From Francisellaceae bacterium (GTDB lineage: Bacteria; Pseudomonadota; Gammaproteobacteria; Berkiellales; Berkiellaceae): a stretch of 9,096 nucleotides of DNA. The DNA lies in NCBI GenBank assembly GCA_023266415.1, contig JAHFQG010000043.1, positions 1-9,096 of the forward strand, written 5' to 3'. The translations under genes and the position numbers were made by a program. This document shows, piece after piece, positions 5,878-9,096 of the stretch. Position 1 is the stretch's first letter, and each line of letters starts with the position of its first letter. The notes under the pieces are model-generated. The model ran no database searches, was not told the origin of the DNA, and was given only the letters and a program-made list of their open reading frames with translations.

Positions 5878-7776
5878 ATGCCACAAGATGTCGACCAAGA
5901 TCATGAAAGTCATATCCAGACTTTAATTTCCCTTGGGAAAGAAAAGGGGTTCCTTACTTACACTGAAATCAGTGACGTTTTGCCATATCATATTGTTGAT
6001 CCTGACCAAGTAGAAGACATCATTTCTGTTGTTAACGACGTGGGCATTGCGGTTTACGAAATTGCGCCAGATGAGGATGCCTTAGCCATGGTGGTGGCGG
6101 GTCATGCCGCAGATGAAGATGCAGCCCGAGAAGCGGCGGAAGCCTTAGCGTTAGCCTCCCCGGATGGGGAGTTGGGGCGAACCACCGATCCTGTTCGGAT
6201 GTATATGCGCGAAATGGGCAGTGTTGCCCTACTGAATCGTCAAGATGAGATTGCCATTGCCCGTCGTATTGAATCGGGTGTTTATGCCGTTATGGAAGCC
6301 TTAGGGTCTTTTACGCCCAGCATTCAAATATTCTTTAGAGAGTATGATCGTACTTTCACAGATGAAGTTCGATTAAATGACGTTCTGGTTGGGTTTGCCG
6401 ACGCCTCTGTGTCTGAAACCCCTTTAACAGCCGCGGCACCGATTGAAGAATTGATTACGCAACCAATTGTCGCAGAAGAAGAAATCATTCCTACTGTTGC
6501 AGCGCCATCTCTGCCAGATGAAGAAGAGGAAGCCTCTACCACAGATCCGGAAGAAGAGGCTGCGGAAGGAGGGCCTGATCCTGAAATAACCAAGCAGAGG
6601 GTCAACCAGCTTCAAGTTTTATTCCAAGAATTTCTGGCAACTCCTCCAACTTCTGCAGCTTGGCCCAATCTGAAAAAAGTGTTAGTGGAATCGTTTGTTA
6701 CATTTAAGTTATCTAACCGAGTTTTTGAGTTTTTGGTGGAGAATTTACGCAATCATCTTAAAAAGATTCGAGAGCACGAACGGGCCATTATGAACTTTTG
6801 TGTTTACAAGGCCAAAATGCCGCGGCGTATTTTTATCAGTTCTTTCCCTGAAAATGAAGTGAATTTAGGGTGGTTGGCCACCCATTTAGAAGGGCGACCT
6901 TATTCTGCTTCTCTCAAACCTTTTGAAGAAGAAATTTTACGGCAACAACAGCGCCTCATCGAGATTGCTGAAAAAACAGGCTACACCATTTCTCAGTTGA
7001 AAGCATTGAATCGGGATATGTCCATTGGGGAAGCACAGGCTCGCCGTGCCAAGAAAGAAATGGTAGAAGCTAACCTGAGGTTAGTTATCTCAATAGCAAA
7101 AAAATATACCAATCGTGGATTACAATTTTTAGATCTTATTCAAGAGGGCAATATTGGGTTAATGAAAGCGGTGGATAAATTTGAATACCGCCGGGGGTAT
7201 AAGTTTTCGACGTATGCCACTTGGTGGATCCGCCAAGCCATTACTCGGTCTATTGCGGACCAAGCGCGCACCATTCGTATTCCTGTGCATATGATTGAAA
7301 CCATTAATAAGCTCAATCGTATTTCGCGTCAAATGTTACAAGAAATGGGACGTGAGCCAACCCCTGAAGAATTGGCCAAAAAAATGCTAATGCCGGAAGA
7401 TAAGGTACGCAAGGTGTTGAAAATTGCCAAAGAGCCTATTTCGATGGAAACGCCTATTGGGGACGACGAAGATTCTCATTTAGGTGACTTCCTAGAAGAT
7501 TTTTCAGCCGATTCTCCAGTCCAGGCTGCTACGGTATCGGGGTTACGCGAAGCCACCCGACGCATTTTAGCCAGTTTGACGGCTCGTGAAGCCAAGGTAT
7601 TGCGTATGCGGTTTGGTATTGATATGAATACTGATCATACTTTAGAGGAAGTTGGCAAGCAGTTTGATGTCACCCGTGAACGCATTCGTCAAATCGAGGC
7701 CAAAGCGCTCCGTAAACTTCGTCAGCCCTCGCGGTCAGAAGATTTACGGAGTTTTTTGGAAGATGAAGAAGATTAA
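5878..7776 (+). CDS. rpoD: RNA polymerase primary sigma factor RpoD (sigma-70)
   Basis: This 632-residue housekeeping sigma factor directs RNA polymerase to -10/-35 promoters. Region 1.1 spans about residues 1-75 ([21 protein letters not shown] and onward). Region 1.2 begins at 104 with [11 protein letters not shown]. The non-conserved region includes an acidic, low-complexity stretch at about 198-236. Region 2 starts near 388 ([20 protein letters not shown], then [15 protein letters not shown], the melting and -10 reading helices). Region 3 follows from about 470 to 550. Region 4 starts near 567 ([16 protein letters not shown]) with the helix-turn-helix [19 protein letters not shown]. It ends RSFLEDEED, like E. 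coli (RSFLDD). It is slightly longer than E. coli RpoD (613). GAGA lies seven bases before the ATG. It is the last gene of the operon. Confidence 0.98.
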   Translation: MPQDVDQDHESHIQTLISLGKEKGFLTYTEISDVLPYHIVDPDQVEDIISVVNDVGIAVYEIAPDEDALAMVVAGHAADEDAAREAAEALALASPDGELGRTTDPVRMYMREMGSVALLNRQDEIAIARRIESGVYAVMEALGSFTPSIQIFFREYDRTFTDEVRLNDVLVGFADASVSETPLTAAAPIEELITQPIVAEEEIIPTVAAPSLPDEEEEASTTDPEEEAAEGGPDPEITKQRVNQLQVLFQEFLATPPTSAAWPNLKKVLVESFVTFKLSNRVFEFLVENLRNHLKKIREHERAIMNFCVYKAKMPRRIFISSFPENEVNLGWLATHLEGRPYSASLKPFEEEILRQQQRLIEIAEKTGYTISQLKALNRDMSIGEAQARRAKKEMVEANLRLVISIAKKYTNRGLQFLDLIQEGNIGLMKAVDKFEYRRGYKFSTYATWWIRQAITRSIADQARTIRIPVHMIETINKLNRISRQMLQEMGREPTPEELAKKMLMPEDKVRKVLKIAKEPISMETPIGDDEDSHLGDFLEDFSADSPVQAATVSGLREATRRILASLTAREAKVLRMRFGIDMNTDHTLEEVGKQFDVTRERIRQIEAKALRKLRQPSRSEDLRSFLEDEED

Positions 7777-7843
7777 AGATACAAGAACGCACCTAGTTTA
7801 GTGAAGGTTGCGATGAAAAAGGAAGGGAAAAGGCGCAGCATAC

Positions 7844-7877
7844 GGTCAAGTATGTGAGCATTTTGACGACCCTTTTT
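7844..7877 (+). terminator. Possible intrinsic terminator after rpoD
   Basis: GGTCAA (from 7844) can pair with TTGAC and the following GACC (to 7871), with an inner ATG-CAT pairing and a small loop, and TTTTT follows at 7873-7877. The stem has bulges. An alternative longer pairing of AAAAAGG (7816-7822) with CCTTTTT (7871-7877) would use up the T-run. It lies 68 bases after the rpoD stop and just before the tRNA, which is a sensible place. The stem also contains TTGACG (7863-7868), which could serve as a -35 box for the tRNA, but no good -10 box is spaced from it. Confidence 0.35.
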
Positions 7878-7909
7878 CGCACAAGATTCGCCAAAATAGG
7901 ACGTTTCTT

Positions 7910-7986
7910 GGGCCCATAGCTCAGCTGGTTAGAGCAGAGGACTCATAATCCTTTGGTCCTAGGTTCAAGTCCTAGTGGGCCCACCA
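7910..7986 (+). tRNA. tRNA-Ile2 (anticodon CAU, read as k2C-AU for AUA)
   Basis: The 77 bases fold as a complete tRNA with encoded CCA: acceptor GGGCCCA with TGGGCCC, D-stem GCTC/GAGC, anticodon stem GAGGA/TCCTT with loop CTCATAA (CAT at 7944-7946), variable loop TGGTC, and T-stem CTAGG/CCTAG with loop TTCAAGT. CAU could mean elongator Met, initiator Met or Ile2. The body, with GACTCATAATC followed by TTGGTC, resembles E. coli ileX and not metT. The C4-G69 and C5-G68 pairs are features that the lysidine synthetase TilS is known to favour. The initiator hallmarks (unpaired 1-72 and three G-C pairs at the base of the anticodon stem) are absent. I therefore call it Ile2; TilS would convert C34 to lysidine. 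T-rich sequence follows directly. Confidence 0.85.
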
Positions 7987-8033
7987 ATTTTTTAGTGTAT
8001 TCGATACACCCCCATCCTAACCCATAATACCAA

Positions 8034-8059
8034 TGTTGGCCCCATTGTAGGGGCCAGCC
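8034..8059 (+). other. Hairpin downstream of the tRNA
   Basis: TGGCCCC (8037-8043) and GGGGCCA (8050-8056) form a perfect 7-pair stem around ATTGTA. It can be extended by one G-T and one G-C pair. No T-run follows directly; the nearest is at 8076-8080. It may end or process the tRNA transcript, but it is not a standard terminator. A smaller perfect inverted repeat (GTGTAT, TCG, ATACAC) lies at 7995-8009. Confidence 0.4.
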
Positions 8060-8070
8060 TTGCCCCTCAC

Positions 8071-8099
8071 TTGTGTTTTTATAAAAATCCCCCTAAAAT
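8071..8099 (+). promoter_or_regulatory. Candidate promoter for the small ORF / FkbM segment
   Basis: TTGTGT (8071-8076) and TAAAAT (8094-8099) are 17 bases apart in AT-rich DNA. The -10 box matches at 5 of 6 positions and the -35 box at only 3 of 6. Transcription would start near 8106, ahead of the small ORF at 8131 and the methyltransferase at 8268. Confidence 0.35.
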
Positions 8100-8130
8100 A
8101 AAAAAATGCATGCTTTAAGAGGACTATCCC

Positions 8131-8211
8131 ATGTTGTTCACCTCGCAGCTACCTATATACTACGGGCAACTGGATGCCAGTTTTCACTGGCATGACATTC
8201 AGAATACCTGA
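8131..8211 (+). CDS. Possible 26-residue small ORF, unknown
   Basis: An ATG at 8131 is preceded at seven bases by GAGGA (8119-8123), a good ribosome binding site. It opens 26 codons (MLFTSQLPIYYGQLDASFHW, then HDIQNT) before TGA. The second half is encoded by the 28-base palindromic repeat at 8170-8197, so only about the first 13 residues are unique. It could be a real leader peptide, the remains of a gene truncated by insertion of the repeat, or chance. I recognise no family. Confidence 0.3.
   Translation: MLFTSQLPIYYGQLDASFHWHDIQNT
8170..8197. repeat. 28-base palindromic repeat, left copy
   Basis: CTGGATGCCAGT begins a sequence containing a perfect 8-pair hairpin (ATGCCAGT, TTTC, ACTGGCAT). 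It is an exact reverse complement of 8934-8961. It resembles REP-like palindromes that are dispersed in many bacterial genomes. Confidence 0.9.
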
Positions 8212-8267
8212 TTCATGCAACAAGGCCCTTCATTTATGAAGCGGCGCGGCATAATGGAGTGTGTATA

Positions 8268-8900
8268 ATGAATTTGAGAAAACGCCTCATTGCTTTTAAA
8301 TTAATTTGGCTCCCTTGCTTTCAAAGATATTGGGCGCTCAGACGCCATTTGCCTGCCAAAGGTTTTTTTGTGGAAGCTGGAGCGCATGATGGTATCACTC
8401 AATCTAATACGATTGGATTAGAATGGTGGTCTGGGTGGAGAGGGATTTTGGTTGAGCCTATCCCTGAGCTTGCTATGCATTGTCGACGAAATAGACCTGC
8501 TGCTATCGTAGCAGAGTGTGCATTAGTATCAAATGATTATGAAAATTCTCATATAGATTTGTGGAATTGTGGACTGATGAGTGTTGTTAAAGGTTCGCAT
8601 CCTGAGGAATCTATTCATCTCCAACAGGGTGAATCTTATCAAGATATTAAATCTACATTGGTTAGAACATCTGCCAAGACTTTAAATAATATTTTATCAG
8701 AGCACCAAATATCTCACGTGGATTTTTTATCATTAGATTTAGAAGGTTATGAAATTATGGCCTTGAAAGGGTTAGGGGTGTTTAAACCAACCTTCTTGTT
8801 GCTAGAAACCGTTAATGAAGAAGTCGAGTCTTTTTTGTCTCCGTTTTATCATAAAATTTGCACAATTGGTGATGACACTTTGTTTCGAGCAAATATTTAG
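8268..8900 (+). CDS. FkbM-family SAM-dependent methyltransferase
   Basis: This 210-residue protein has the FkbM methyltransferase layout. GFFVEAGAHDGITQSNT at residues 32-48 is the SAM-binding motif I, followed by GWRGILVEPIPE at 57-68 (motif II acidic residue), ECALV at 83-87, and the conserved C-terminal block VDFLSLDLEGYEIMALKGL at 151-169. Family members O-methylate sugars, polyketides and other small molecules; the substrate here cannot be told. I chose the ATG at 8268 because GGAG (8256-8259) is eight bases upstream; an in-frame GTG at 8259 overlaps that site and adds only three residues. It stands alone after the tRNA, flanked by inverted 28-base repeats, with AT-rich third codon positions (18 of 21 sampled codons from GTA for Val81 end in A or T). 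It could be acquired DNA. Confidence 0.9.
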   Translation: MNLRKRLIAFKLIWLPCFQRYWALRRHLPAKGFFVEAGAHDGITQSNTIGLEWWSGWRGILVEPIPELAMHCRRNRPAAIVAECALVSNDYENSHIDLWNCGLMSVVKGSHPEESIHLQQGESYQDIKSTLVRTSAKTLNNILSEHQISHVDFLSLDLEGYEIMALKGLGVFKPTFLLLETVNEEVESFLSPFYHKICTIGDDTLFRANI

Positions 8901-8916
8901 TTTTTCAGTAATTGCT

Positions 8917-8935
8917 CACGGGATGACATCCCGTG
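8917..8935. repeat. Perfect 9-base inverted repeat after the FkbM gene
   Basis: CACGGGATG (8917-8925) and CATCCCGTG (8927-8935) are exact inverted repeats with one base between. It directly adjoins the right copy of the 28-base repeat, giving two adjacent hairpins. It may end transcription of the methyltransferase gene, though no T-run follows. Confidence 0.8.
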
Positions 8936-8961
8936 TCATGCCAGTGAAAACTGGCATCCAG
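8934..8961. repeat. 28-base palindromic repeat, right copy (inverted)
   Basis: This is the exact reverse complement of 8170-8197. On the plus strand its 8-pair stem carries a GAAA tetraloop, a very stable RNA fold. A further 7-base inverted repeat, TGTCATG (8934-8940) with CATGACA (8971-8977), brackets the hairpin. Confidence 0.9.
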
Positions 8962-8977
8962 AAATACTGACATGACA

Positions 8978-9096
8978 TAAGAAGCTCTTTGCGAAAGCCA
9001 TTCTTTAGTTAAGCTGGCAGAACTCGGTCGGATAACCCTTGTTCGCTGGCCCTTCTAACCCTTACCCCCAGTGTTTTACGAAAAACCTTCTAAATC
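8978..9096. other. Non-coding tail of the window
   Basis: I find no supportable gene, RNA or repeat here. All three minus-strand frames entering from the right edge meet a stop within about 35 bases, and no long plus-strand frame opens. Confidence 0.6.

Noticed and set aside
6324..6605. Serine-rich minus-strand frame inside rpoD
   Set aside because: It is the antisense of the acidic stretch of sigma-70; low complexity accounts for the open frame.
7910..7986. Initiator or elongator tRNA-Met
   Set aside because: The acceptor 1-72 pair is Watson-Crick, the three initiator G-C pairs in the anticodon stem are absent, and the body matches tRNA-Ile2 better than elongator Met.
8259..8267. GTG start for the FkbM gene
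   Set aside because: It overlaps the GGAG ribosome binding site that serves the ATG at 8268.

Overview
The window is chromosomal DNA of a gammaproteobacterium. Its first 7.8 kb carry the gene order of the E. coli rpsU-dnaG-rpoD neighbourhood: folB and plsY divergent, tsaD convergent with plsY, then rpsU, dnaG and rpoD reading away from tsaD. A YqeY (GatB/Yqey-domain) gene sits between rpsU and dnaG, as in several non-enteric gammaproteobacteria. The proteins resemble E. coli homologues closely (same catalytic numbering in FolB and TsaD). Intermediate base composition and many palindromic intergenic repeats would suit a Legionellales-like lineage, but I cannot fix the genus.

Layout. 1-911 (minus) is the 5' part of a MidA/DUF185 methyltransferase, cut by the window edge and joined by a 4-base ATGA overlap to folB (908-1255, minus). 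plsY (1360-1932, plus) and tsaD (1915-2928, minus) are convergent and overlap by 18 bases. The tsaD-rpsU gap holds a GC-rich palindromic element (2984-3100) and the probable start of the rpsU operon. The macromolecular-synthesis operon follows: rpsU (3211-3471), yqeY (3490-3939), dnaG (start best placed at 4119) and rpoD (5878-7776). The 179-base yqeY-dnaG gap is the most structured part of the window. A 35-base sequence occurs twice there, and both copies can pair with one arm lying between them; the second copy ends six bases before the dnaG start codon.

After rpoD come a possible terminator and a tRNA with a CAU anticodon that looks like tRNA-Ile2 (7910-7986), not methionine tRNA. The last 1.1 kb looks accessory. 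It has a possible promoter, a 26-codon small ORF with a good ribosome binding site, and an FkbM-type methyltransferase gene (8268-8900) flanked by exact inverted copies of a 28-base palindromic repeat. No gene is supported from 8901 to the end.

Together the core genes cover folate synthesis (folB), phospholipid synthesis (plsY), tRNA t6A modification (tsaD), translation (rpsU), replication priming (dnaG) and housekeeping transcription (rpoD). I see no phage, CRISPR, toxin-antitoxin or transposase gene. The points most worth following are the A-B-A' pairing arrangement before dnaG and the repeat-flanked FkbM gene beside the tRNA.
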